A DNA stretch of 45,713 nucleotides, taken from contig CAZWLD010000014.1 of NCBI GenBank assembly GCA_964634685.1, positions 1-45,713 on the forward strand, in the 5' to 3' direction. This DNA comes from CAZWLD01 sp964634685 (GTDB lineage: Bacteria; Bacillota_I; Bacilli_A; Acholeplasmatales; JAEDCM01). Position numbers and translations under genes: made by a program. Below, piece by piece: positions 1-8,559 of the stretch (position 1 is its first letter; every line of letters starts with the position of its first letter). The notes under the pieces are model-generated. The model saw only the letters and a program-made list of their open reading frames with translations. It was not told where the DNA came from and ran no database searches.

Positions 1-25
1 TCGGCTTCCTCTCCTTTATTATACA

Positions 26-57
26 CAATTGATATCCAAATATCAATTGTTTTTTTT
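26..57 (+). terminator. Intrinsic terminator of an upstream gene outside the window
   Basis: A perfect 10-bp stem (CAATTGATAT at 26-35 and ATATCAATTG at 40-49) with a CCAA loop is followed by eight T on the plus strand. It would end a plus-strand transcript entering from the left. The arm is a near palindrome but the T run is only on this strand. Confidence 0.8.
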
Positions 58-183
58 ATTTCTTTGTTCATTGCAAAAGTAAATTCCGCTAAAAAAAAAT
101 TGAAGTTATTTTTATTTTCTTACGAAAAACATGCACAAATTTATTAGTTTTAAAGGACCAATAATTGTGTAACCGTATGAAAT

Positions 184-212
184 TTGACTTAATTACCAAT
201 TTATTATATAAT
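184..212 (+). promoter_or_regulatory. Sigma-A-type promoter for the 1644-residue protein
   Basis: TTGACT at 184-189 and TATAAT at 207-212 are separated by exactly 17 bp. A second TATAAT at 214-219 overlaps the AT-rich stretch. A strong AGGAGGT Shine-Dalgarno site follows at about 227-233, 7 bases before the ATG at 240. Confidence 0.75.
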
Positions 213-239
213 ATATAATAACCCTTAGGAGGTCTTTAT

Positions 240-3200
240 ATGAAAAAGAAAAAGATTATCAAAAGAGTTGTCATTATTTCTTTAATCTTAATTGCTATTA
301 CCGCAGGATTAATTAAATTTCTTTTACCCTCTGGTGCTACAAATGCCCCTCTAGATAACAATGGATTAAAGACGACAACCATTGAAAAGCCTAAATCAGG
401 TTCCCCTCTCGATTATTCATACAATGAAAACCTTTATATTGCTGCTTGGGTTGTAGAGAACGCTTCTAGCTATGAAGCGCACACCGAAGGGAAGGCTGTT
501 GGTAAAAGCCTAGGAATTACTGTCAATCAATTGATTAACGACAAAAGAGTCAAAAGTGACGGGATAATTTTTACTGAAGCAATTAGCTATAGCTCCTTAA
601 AAGCTGTTGCCGAACAAAGATTCTTTTCACCTAATCAAATTCTTCTTCGTCTTGGTAAAGCTAAGAATGCTACTACTGTTGCCTGGAAGGATGGAGTAAA
701 AAGCTTTACAACCGCTGAATTTGATGAAGAATATGGTTCATATCCTAATTCTATTTCCAAATACATTTGTACCGATGATACTATTATCAATAGCGCTTAT
801 TTAGGTAAAGATGAGAACGGCTACTACGTTTTTGAATATGAATTGGATACAGAAATAGCTCCAAGTAACTTCTCACGCGAGGTTAAGCATATGTCTGGTA
901 GCTCGGTTTATCCAACCTTTCATTTCGTTAAAATTACTTTAACAATTGATGATAATTGGACACCAATTACCGTCAAAACAAATGACAATTATGATGTCAA
1001 AACTGCTGGTCTTGACGCTAATACAACCAACAATTTAGTAGAATATTTCGATTCCTTTAACAAAGGTGCAGCTTTACCAGAAAAGGACTTTTTCACTCCT
1101 TATTTAAATGGTGATATTAACCCTGATAATCCAATTGTAGATGAGCTTAGCGCAACTGAATATTTAGGCAATGCTTTTGCCCCATATTTAGTTTCCCCAG
1201 GAAGCTTTGATATCAACATTTTAGCTAATGGACAAGCTATTCCTGCTCGTCTTACTATGAACCTTATATCTATGGATTTCAAATTCCTCCTAAATGATGA
1301 ATTGTATATTAGGTATAAAAAAGACAAGCTCTACCTAGTTCATAATGATTATAGTGCCTTTATCGACATTGACACCATAAAAAAGGATATTGCCTCTGAT
1401 TCTTCTTTAGGTGAATTCGACATTGAAGATCTTTTAGCTAACTGTACAATCAATGACGATGGCACAAACATTGTCCTTACAATGCCAATTGAAATGGCTG
1501 GCATCAAGGCTAACGTTGTCTTCTATATGCATTATGATAACGAAAATATCAAGCTTGATTTTTTTGATGCGACTTTAACCTACAATGAGATCAATGCTTA
1601 CTTAAAGATTACTCCTTCAAGTAAAGCCCCAAGCTATCCCTCTACCGATGGCATTACTAATGACCTATCAGGCATTAGTGAATTTATTGAGCCTATTACA
1701 AAACTATTTAGCAAAAATAGCCTTGAGATTGATTTATCCTCTACTATTCCTTATGATGGAACAGATTATAAAGTGAACCTAAAAGCTCTAATTGGATTAG
1801 ATGGCAAAATTAAATTACATTTCAACATCAATTCTATTGATTTTACAATTTATAAATTTGATGGCTATTCATATATCGAATATGAAGATATCAAAATCAA
1901 AATTACTAATGATGAATTATTTGAATATTTAAATAAATATATGCCAGGGGCAGATTTTAGTGGCTTATCTAATATCAATTTTAATAACATTTTTGAAAAT
2001 CTAATTCTTAATGATAATGTTCTTGAATTAACCTTATCCTTAGATTCAATCAAGGAAGGCTTAGGAAAATTGACTCTTAGCTCCTATATTTTTGATGATT
2101 CACTTGTTCTTTCAAGCAATGATACCCTAATTAAGGTATCTAGCAGTGACAATATCGTGTCTATAAACCCAGAGGAATATACTGATTTATCAAATAAAAT
2201 TCCTGTCGATGAAATCTATACTATTATCACCAATGGCAATATCAAATTGACTATTGAGGAATTTATCATTAACGATTTTATCATTCATGGAGAAGCCAAC
2301 CTTATCATCAATGATAAATACTTAGATGGAACCTTCTATATTAATGACAATAAGATTTCCATAATGTATGAAAATGAAAAATTCTATATTCAATATCTAG
2401 ATTACTGTATGGAGGCTACAGTAACAGATATTAATGAATATTTAGGACTAATAGAATTGCCTCCAATCGATATTAATAAGATTATTGCAATTCTTAAAAC
2501 TGTGACTATTTCCACAATTGATGGAAAAATCAATATTTCTGATAATAATTATGGAATTAATCTAATAGTCGAAAATGATGAAATCACAAAGCAGGAAATG
2601 ATTCCTAACATTGATTTTAATAACCTAAAGCCTTTCCTTAATAACCTCTTAAGCTATTATGAAAATGGCTATATCGATATCGTCCTTGAAGAAAAATCAA
2701 TTACTGAAGGTAATGCCACTATTACTTATAGCGGAATTATTAATTTCAATATTAATAAACTTGAGGGTTCATCAGTGATTAATGCTAATGTTTTAATTGA
2801 TGGAACTAATATTGTATTAAATAACATCAATTTGTATTATCAAAATAAACAAATATATCTATCCTATGGAAATATCAAATTAGCTGTTGATCTAGATTCA
2901 ATAGACAACAATATACAAACTAATCAAGAATTAAGCTTCAATTTAGCTATTACTGAGCTTATCAAGCTTACAATATCAAATATGGATATCTTGATTTCTA
3001 CTCAAGAAGATAACATTTTAGTCGATAATGAATATATTAATCTTACAATCACAAAGGGCCAAGAATTCACTCTTCCAAGCCTTGATGATTATGAATCGTT
3101 ATCATCATTACAGGAATATTTTGATTTTGTTAGCGAGATATTAAAAACTAAAGCCTTAGCTATTACTAATATTAATTCAACATTAAATTTAAATGGTACT

Positions 3201-5174
3201 TCTATTGACATTTATGATAGCTTTGTTAATCTTTCCTTCAAGGACGGAATAAAGCTTGAGGCAACCATTAATGCTAATGTTATGAATACTATTAATACGA
3301 TTAAAATCGCTTTAATTGATGAAATGATTTACGCAAGCTACGGTGATGGTATTGCGGTTAAATTTGCCTATAATGATATTAATTCACTTATCACTCTAAT
3401 TTCTGATACCTTTGGTGTTACTGTTAATAAACCACAAATTGATACAATTGATTTATCATCATACATCAATTCTCTTACTACCAACCCTTTCGAAATAGCT
3501 TTATTAATAAGTAATGAATTATATAAAGTCAATTTTGATATAAACAGTAATTTATATATCAATGTTTCCCCAAATTCAATTATCAGTAATATGGAAGCGA
3601 CTATTTCTTCTTTAGATGAACTAAGTATTGAAATTCCAAATCTTAATTACAAGGATTACGAAGAGGTAAAGAATATCGTCCTCTTTGTCAAGGATATAAT
3701 CGACCTCTCCAAGGAACAAGCCTTTAACCTAAGCTATGGCACAACCGTATCTGATTATACGATTAAAGATGAGCTTAACTATTCAGTTAATACTAGAGCA
3801 ATGTCGGGTTCTATTTATATTCAAATCTTCGAATCAGGAAAATTTGATTTCCGATTAACCTGCTATATGACTGAAACCATCGATAAATATGCAAATGGTT
3901 TTATCCAATCGACAACCCAGTACACCCATACAATCGAAATCAATATTGTCAATGATCAAATCTTCTGTACATATTACAGTGATAAAGGTCAAGATGCCAA
4001 TAAGGTTAGATTAAAAATGGATATTCCAACCATAATGACTGTTTTGAAGACAATGACGGACTTTATGAATATAGATATTCCATTTATGGATTCACTCGGT
4101 AATATCGATTCTTTAGACACCTCAATTCTTGATCAAATTAAACCTGAAGTAACAACTTCAAGCATTGATATATCGTATTACCTCAAGGACATCTTCGCAA
4201 CTGATAATTCGCTTGGTGTTGTCATAAATAAAGAAGCCTTAGGATTCAATGATGACTTAACAATAACTGTCTTCAAAAATAATGGTGCAATTGAAAGTCT
4301 TCAATTGTCCGATATCACAAGTGAAGGAAATCAAAAGAAAACTACCTGCATCAATACGGTATTATCCTTATCACAAGATGCTTTTGATACAATTACTGTT
4401 CCTAGTGATAGCGACCAATATGACGATTTCTCAAGCCTTGATGACTTCCTAAGTGGAATCCTAGAAACTGCTAAATTAAAAGACACTGGCTTCCATATTG
4501 AAGGATTAGCCTCAATGACCTTTGATAGCTCTTTCTTAAATACTATTATTGGATGGCTAAAGGACCTTCCAAAAATTGAATTAACAATTGATGTTTCGGT
4601 TGATGAAAAGGGACTTCCAATTGTCTATGTAAAAATTGCCAATATTCAGGAATTAAAAATCCTTTTTGGGAAATATGTAATCTTTAACGATGATACTACA
4701 TCTGAAATCTACTACAAGGGCGGAATGATTTACACCCTTCGTACCCTAAATCCTGGCACAAGCAAGGAAAGTGTCGAAAAGCGTATCTACAGTATGTCAT
4801 ACTTTAACAATCATATTATTGATGAGGTTGTATATCTCTTCAATTTTGGTAAGACAATTGAGGATGCAATTAGAAATTCTGAGCCTGATAGTAATTATCC
4901 ACGCCGACTAGATACGGTGTATAAAAAATATTCTTCCGCTAATGGCAGCTACAGCGTATCACTAAGTGGTTCCCACTTAATCGAAGGTAGTGAGGTTGGC
5001 GATATTGATTTCACTTTATATGAAAATGAAAATAAACAATTATCAAAAATAGTTGGTAGCGTCAAGCTTGTAAGTATTATCACCTTTGATTTTGATTTAG
5101 AATTAAAAAACATTGGACAAGTAGTAGATGTAATTGTTCCTAATAAGGAAGACTTCACTCTTCTTGAGGATTAG
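240..5174 (+). CDS. Giant membrane-anchored extracellular repeat protein, unknown family (1644 aa)
   Basis: The family is not recognised. The N-terminus has a lysine/arginine cluster and one hydrophobic segment (about residues 9-30) without a lipobox, so the protein is probably anchored with its bulk outside the cell. The rest is rich in Asn, Asp, Ile and Ser and looks beta-strand rich, with almost no Cys. At least five divergent copies of one module are visible by eye. Each has a strand pair ending in a motif like 'x-I-Y-x-x-Y' followed by an 'I-x-I/V-x-x-D/N-I/E-x-x-x-L' element, near residues 352, 541, 707, 865, 1024 and perhaps 1236. The start is fixed by AGGAGGT and a matched promoter. 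It stands alone, with its own terminator, convergent to the HD gene. A scaffold, lipid-transfer or adhesive role is possible, but nothing in the sequence decides. Confidence 0.85.
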   Translation: MKKKKIIKRVVIISLILIAITAGLIKFLLPSGATNAPLDNNGLKTTTIEKPKSGSPLDYSYNENLYIAAWVVENASSYEAHTEGKAVGKSLGITVNQLINDKRVKSDGIIFTEAISYSSLKAVAEQRFFSPNQILLRLGKAKNATTVAWKDGVKSFTTAEFDEEYGSYPNSISKYICTDDTIINSAYLGKDENGYYVFEYELDTEIAPSNFSREVKHMSGSSVYPTFHFVKITLTIDDNWTPITVKTNDNYDVKTAGLDANTTNNLVEYFDSFNKGAALPEKDFFTPYLNGDINPDNPIVDELSATEYLGNAFAPYLVSPGSFDINILANGQAIPARLTMNLISMDFKFLLNDELYIRYKKDKLYLVHNDYSAFIDIDTIKKDIASDSSLGEFDIEDLLANCTINDDGTNIVLTMPIEMAGIKANVVFYMHYDNENIKLDFFDATLTYNEINAYLKITPSSKAPSYPSTDGITNDLSGISEFIEPITKLFSKNSLEIDLSSTIPYDGTDYKVNLKALIGLDGKIKLHFNINSIDFTIYKFDGYSYIEYEDIKIKITNDELFEYLNKYMPGADFSGLSNINFNNIFENLILNDNVLELTLSLDSIKEGLGKLTLSSYIFDDSLVLSSNDTLIKVSSSDNIVSINPEEYTDLSNKIPVDEIYTIITNGNIKLTIEEFIINDFIIHGEANLIINDKYLDGTFYINDNKISIMYENEKFYIQYLDYCMEATVTDINEYLGLIELPPIDINKIIAILKTVTISTIDGKINISDNNYGINLIVENDEITKQEMIPNIDFNNLKPFLNNLLSYYENGYIDIVLEEKSITEGNATITYSGIINFNINKLEGSSVINANVLIDGTNIVLNNINLYYQNKQIYLSYGNIKLAVDLDSIDNNIQTNQELSFNLAITELIKLTISNMDILISTQEDNILVDNEYINLTITKGQEFTLPSLDDYESLSSLQEYFDFVSEILKTKALAITNINSTLNLNGTSIDIYDSFVNLSFKDGIKLEATINANVMNTINTIKIALIDEMIYASYGDGIAVKFAYNDINSLITLISDTFGVTVNKPQIDTIDLSSYINSLTTNPFEIALLISNELYKVNFDINSNLYINVSPNSIISNMEATISSLDELSIEIPNLNYKDYEEVKNIVLFVKDIIDLSKEQAFNLSYGTTVSDYTIKDELNYSVNTRAMSGSIYIQIFESGKFDFRLTCYMTETIDKYANGFIQSTTQYTHTIEINIVNDQIFCTYYSDKGQDANKVRLKMDIPTIMTVLKTMTDFMNIDIPFMDSLGNIDSLDTSILDQIKPEVTTSSIDISYYLKDIFATDNSLGVVINKEALGFNDDLTITVFKNNGAIESLQLSDITSEGNQKKTTCINTVLSLSQDAFDTITVPSDSDQYDDFSSLDDFLSGILETAKLKDTGFHIEGLASMTFDSSFLNTIIGWLKDLPKIELTIDVSVDEKGLPIVYVKIANIQELKILFGKYVIFNDDTTSEIYYKGGMIYTLRTLNPGTSKESVEKRIYSMSYFNNHIIDEVVYLFNFGKTIEDAIRNSEPDSNYPRRLDTVYKKYSSANGSYSVSLSGSHLIEGSEVGDIDFTLYENENKQLSKIVGSVKLVSIITFDFDLELKNIGQVVDVIVPNKEDFTLLED

Positions 5175-5202
5175 CCCTTAGCATAAAGCTAGGGCTTTTT
5201 TT
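5173..5202 (+). terminator. Intrinsic terminator of the 1644-residue protein gene
   Basis: AGCCCTTAGC pairs with GCTAGGGCT (one bulge) around an ATAA loop, followed by seven T. The stem begins inside the TAG stop codon. Confidence 0.85.
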
Positions 5203-5206
5203 CATA

Positions 5207-5227
5207 AAAAAAGAACCCTTAAAGGGT
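5207..5227 (-). terminator. Probable terminator of the ABC-F/HD gene pair
   Basis: On the minus strand a short GGACCC/GGGTTC hairpin with one wobble pair ends the HD gene and is followed by a run of seven T. It faces the plus-strand terminator, so the two convergent units are insulated. Confidence 0.6.
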
Positions 5228-5821
5228 CCATTCATAATAAAATTCTTGGAGAAAGCTTTCCATAAATTCCTTTCTTTGCGTAGCCAATTCTTTTCCTGTC
5301 TCGGTTTTCATATTTTCAGAAAGCGGAATAAGCTTATCATAGAAATATTTGATTGTATTTTCATCGGAGACATCACCATTATACATAATCTGACGACGGG
5401 AAGATCCCCACGCAAAGGCTCTAGCAACACCAATCGCCCCGATAGCATCCAAGGCATTGGCATCAGAAACAACCCACGCCTCTTTTTTATCCTTCATATG
5501 ATGAGCGGAAGCCCGATTTGAAACATAATTAATGATATCACAAACCAAATCAATATCCTTAACATCTAAGGCAAGAGTTTGCAAAAATTCTCGCGCACAC
5601 GTACAATCCTCAGGATTTTCAGCCACATTTAATACTGATTGATGATCAATGTCGTGTAAAATAGCCGCCAATCCACAAATAAAGATATTACATCCTTCCT
5701 TTTCCGCTAAATGGACGGCTTTTTTATAAACACGCTCGGCATGATAATAATCATGACCATCGCGATTACTTTTCATTCTTTCCTTCGCAAATTTAATTGC
5801 TTGAAGTATGATTTCCTTCAT
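5219..5821 (-). CDS. HD-domain phosphohydrolase (YedJ-like)
   Basis: This is a compact 200-residue HD-superfamily metal-dependent phosphohydrolase. The metal site is visible: His27 in the HAER element, the His56-Asp57 doublet in 'LHDID', and a late Asp near residue 119 in 'VSDANALDAIG'. Family members hydrolyse nucleotides or other phosphate esters; the substrate cannot be read from sequence. The start has a good GAGGGTGA site. It lies 26 bases after the ABC-F gene on the same strand, with an AT-rich TATAAT-like stretch in the gap, so it may be cotranscribed or have its own weak promoter. The length is normal for the standalone YedJ-like HD group. Confidence 0.85.
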   Translation of the reverse strand: MKEIILQAIKFAKERMKSNRDGHDYYHAERVYKKAVHLAEKEGCNIFICGLAAILHDIDHQSVLNVAENPEDCTCAREFLQTLALDVKDIDLVCDIINYVSNRASAHHMKDKKEAWVVSDANALDAIGAIGVARAFAWGSSRRQIMYNGDVSDENTIKYFYDKLIPLSENMKTETGKELATQRKEFMESFLQEFYYEWTL

Positions 5822-5847
5822 ATTTTCACCCTCTTAGTAACATTATA

Positions 5848-7380
5848 TTACAATTTAATTTCGATATCAATTAAATCTTTGTAAAATTCTCGTTCATGAG
5901 ACACAATTAAAACGGTTCCTCTAAAGTTTTTTATTCCCTCAAAAAGAGCTTTTTTAGCCACATAATCTAAATGATTGGTTGGCTCATCAAAAATTAAGAA
6001 GTTAGCCTTCACAAGAGTCATTAAACATAACCTAACCTTGGCTTGCTCGCCTCCGGATAATTCACACATTTTTTTCATTACCAAATCCGGTCCAATTCCA
6101 ACGCAGCTTAAAACCTGACGGATGGTTTTATTATCATAATATTCATGTTCATTTTTGATGACCTGAAAGGCCGTAATATCCTTGTCAAAAGCTTCCTCTT
6201 GAGCAAAGTAAGAGACATCCTCATTATCTAAGAAACGAAAATCGCCCGCTAAAGGATCAATTTCTTCCATCAACGTTTTAATCAATGTCGATTTTCCAAT
6301 TCCATTTTCACCCGTAATAACAATCTTTTGACCTTTTTTTATAATAAAGGAAATCGGATCTAATAAAGGCTTATCATAGCCAATAACTAAATCCTCAATA
6401 ACAAGGGGCTTCTGACCCTCTTCATGCGAGAAAGGAAAGGTAAAGCGAATAACCTTCTCTGATGTTGGTGCCTGCAAAATATCTAGCTTTTCTAGAGCCT
6501 TTCTTCGGCTTTTTGCTCTTTTACTTGTCGAAGCACGAACGATATTTTTATTAATAAAATCCTCGGTTTTCTTAATAAATTTTTGTTGATTCTCGTATTG
6601 ACGTTGATAGGTTACACTCCGAATAGCTTTTTCCTTCAAATAATATTCATAATTTCCTTTATAGCGCGTAATTACCCGATTTTCTAATTCACAAATAACA
6701 TTTGATATATTGTTTAAAAAATTAAAATCATGCGAAACGACGATAAAAGCCTTCGGATAGTTCTGCAAATATTTAGTTAACCATTCAATATGATTGACAT
6801 CCAAAAAGTTTGTTGGCTCGTCCATAATTAAAACATCAGGTGTTAATAATAAAAGCTTTCCTAAAATTACCTTTGCTCTTTGACCTCCGGATAGCTTAGC
6901 TAAAGGATCATCAAGCCTTGATTCATCAATTCCAAGACCAGAAATAACATTGCCAATTGATGATTTAAAGGCATAGAAGCCTTTTTTTTCTAACATCTCC
7001 ATAATTTGATTAGCCCTGTCTAGAGTCTTTTCGTATTGCGATTCATCAATCGTCGCCATACTTTCATATAAATCCTCCATTTCCTTTTCCTTTTGAAAAA
7101 GGTCCTTATATACATCATATAAATAATTGCGAATCGAGATATTTTTATCGACATTCGCATGCTGGTCAAGGTAACCAACCTTCAAATTAGGTATCCATTC
7201 AATTTTTCCAGCGTCGGGTTTCAGATTTTTAGCAATTAGATTTAACAAGGTGGTTTTACCACAACCATTAACCCCTACTATCCCCATATGGTCACCAGCA
7301 AAAAGCCGAAATTCCAAATTATTAAATAATTCCTTGTCACTGTAATTAAATCTTAATCCATTTATTTCTAACAAACTCAT
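5848..7380 (-). CDS. ABC-F family ATPase (ribosome-associated type)
   Basis: Two ABC domains are in one soluble chain with no membrane segments, the ABC-F layout. Domain 1 has Walker A 'GVNGCGKTT' near residue 36, signature 'LSGGQRAK' and Walker B 'LIMDEPTNFLD'. Domain 2 has 'TGENGIGKST', 'LSGGEQAKVRL' and 'LIFDEPTNHLD'. Both switch histidines ('VVSHD', 'IVSHE') are present, so both sites should be active. A basic linker with 'STSKRAKSRRKALEKL' joins them, as in ABC-F proteins that act in the ribosomal E site during translation. Some relatives give ribosome-targeting antibiotic resistance, but a housekeeping role is equally likely here. The start follows GGTGAT, with TATAAT at 7399-7404 just after the terminator of the preceding operon, so it has its own promoter. 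Confidence 0.92.
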   Translation of the reverse strand: MSLLEINGLRFNYSDKELFNNLEFRLFAGDHMGIVGVNGCGKTTLLNLIAKNLKPDAGKIEWIPNLKVGYLDQHANVDKNISIRNYLYDVYKDLFQKEKEMEDLYESMATIDESQYEKTLDRANQIMEMLEKKGFYAFKSSIGNVISGLGIDESRLDDPLAKLSGGQRAKVILGKLLLLTPDVLIMDEPTNFLDVNHIEWLTKYLQNYPKAFIVVSHDFNFLNNISNVICELENRVITRYKGNYEYYLKEKAIRSVTYQRQYENQQKFIKKTEDFINKNIVRASTSKRAKSRRKALEKLDILQAPTSEKVIRFTFPFSHEEGQKPLVIEDLVIGYDKPLLDPISFIIKKGQKIVITGENGIGKSTLIKTLMEEIDPLAGDFRFLDNEDVSYFAQEEAFDKDITAFQVIKNEHEYYDNKTIRQVLSCVGIGPDLVMKKMCELSGGEQAKVRLCLMTLVKANFLIFDEPTNHLDYVAKKALFEGIKNFRGTVLIVSHEREFYKDLIDIEIKL

Positions 7381-7398
7381 TTTTACATCACCATTTTA

Positions 7399-7404
7399 AT
7401 TATA
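7399..7404 (-). promoter_or_regulatory. -10 element for the ABC-F gene
   Basis: TATAAT on the minus strand lies 19 bases before the start codon and directly after the preceding terminator's T run. The -35 region would fall in the terminator and is not well conserved. Confidence 0.5.
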
Positions 7405-7414
7405 TCATAGAAAG

Positions 7415-7436
7415 AAAAAAAGGAACCGAAGTTCCG
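7415..7436 (-). terminator. Terminator of the pseudo-ATPase/PHP/DUF1540 operon
   Basis: On the minus strand GGAAC and GTTCC enclose a UUCG tetraloop, followed by seven T. It lies 13 bases after the DUF1540 stop. Confidence 0.85.
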
Positions 7437-7448
7437 AAAAAATCTTTA

Positions 7449-7769
7449 TCAAGGCCGATCAATATAGCTACTACAAGAGGTTTCCTTGGGCTTTTTGGCC
7501 TCTTTTCCTTCAATATCCACAATTTGGGCTAGGCAAAAGCCGGTATTATTGTGAAGACACTTTATCGCATCACAATAAATATTGGTATTACTAATATCTA
7601 TATACGCAAATTCTTGATTAAAGGCCTCAAATCCCCGTATATAAAAGCTCTCACAAAAGGTTCCCAAAGAGCTATGGGCTCCCTTTCCATTAACAGCAAT
7701 TTCATTTTTATGACAATTATTATTTCGATTAAATAAACAGCTGCTTGCACAACACACTATTTTTGACAT
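7449..7769 (-). CDS. DUF1540 cysteine-rich protein, two repeats
   Basis: This 106-residue protein has two DUF1540-type units. The first runs 'C-x3-C...C-H-x-x-x-I-x-V' with a downstream Cys. The second is 'C-x3-C-L...C-x-A-x-x-V-x-I' ending 'TSCSSY'. The regular Cys spacing points to metal binding, as proposed for the family, whose function is unknown. A strong GGAGGTC site precedes the ATG. It is the third gene of an operon after the degenerate P-type ATPase and the PHP phosphatase, with a 34-base gap and no terminator between. A role in metal handling with that membrane protein is attractive but only inferred from position. Confidence 0.85.
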   Translation of the reverse strand: MSKIVCCASSCLFNRNNNCHKNEIAVNGKGAHSSLGTFCESFYIRGFEAFNQEFAYIDISNTNIYCDAIKCLHNNTGFCLAQIVDIEGKEAKKPKETSCSSYIDRP

Positions 7770-7803
7770 TTTTTGACCTCCAAAAATAGTATGTCCAAAC
7801 TCT

Positions 7804-8559
7804 TTACTTTAATTCATGCATCATTTCTTGAAAATGATAGCCAACATACCTTGCCTCATGAGCATCGGAGGATAAAACAATTTTGACATCATTAGCCTTT
7901 AAGATTTTGATAAAATCCAAATCCAAGCCTAAATGCTTCATATCATAACGCCAATTGCCACTATTATGCTCAACCATAATATTATTATCCTTCGCAAGAT
8001 AAGCCAATTTTTCATATTCATCAATCAATGGATAATCACAAGGAATGATGCGAATTAAATCTGGATGTCCGATTATTGTAAAAATCCTTGATTGAATTAA
8101 TTTTCTTTCTTCTTTAAAATATTCTTGGTATAGCAAGCCTTTAAAAGGATATTCCTCCAACCCTAAATCAATTCCATATCCAAAGACAAAATGAACCGAG
8201 CCTATTAGAAAATCAAAGGGATATTTTTTTAATTCAATTCTTAATTCTTCTTCATGAATCGATGAATAACAAACCTCAAGACCAATTTTTATATCAATAC
8301 CTAGATTTAAACTTCTTAAATAATTAATGAAAGAAAAATATTCCATTAGATTCTTTTTCTTCTTTTTTTGATACCAATCCTCTTGCTTTTTTGAGTAAGC
8401 TCTGACCTCATCATACAGAAAGGAAAATTCCCAAAATGCATGTGTATGCTCAACAAAATAAATTTCATCTATTCCTTCCGCTTTGGCCTGCTCTATAAAC
8501 GGCATCACAAAATCTAAGGTATAGTCTCCTTTTTCTAGATGGACATGATGATCAATCAT
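7804..8559 (-). CDS. PHP-domain phosphatase, histidinol-phosphatase-like
   Basis: The 251-residue PHP protein carries the metal motif H5-x-H7 ('DHHVH'), a His pair in 'FVEHTHAFWE', 'HPDLIR' in the middle and the terminal 'SSDAHEARYVG'. This matches the HisJ/HisK type of trinuclear-metal phosphoesterases. No other histidine biosynthesis gene is in the window, so a different phosphomonoester substrate is possible. Its ATG overlaps the stop of the upstream P-type ATPase gene by the ATGA arrangement, so the two are translationally coupled. It is followed after 34 bases by the DUF1540 gene. Confidence 0.85.
   Translation of the reverse strand: MIDHHVHLEKGDYTLDFVMPFIEQAKAEGIDEIYFVEHTHAFWEFSFLYDEVRAYSKKQEDWYQKKKKKNLMEYFSFINYLRSLNLGIDIKIGLEVCYSSIHEEELRIELKKYPFDFLIGSVHFVFGYGIDLGLEEYPFKGLLYQEYFKEERKLIQSRIFTIIGHPDLIRIIPCDYPLIDEYEKLAYLAKDNNIMVEHNSGNWRYDMKHLGLDLDFIKILKANDVKIVLSSDAHEARYVGYHFQEMMHELK

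Noticed and set aside
5848..7380. ABC-F gene as an antibiotic resistance determinant
   Set aside because: The family is mostly housekeeping, and no resistance-specific linker or leader peptide could be recognised.
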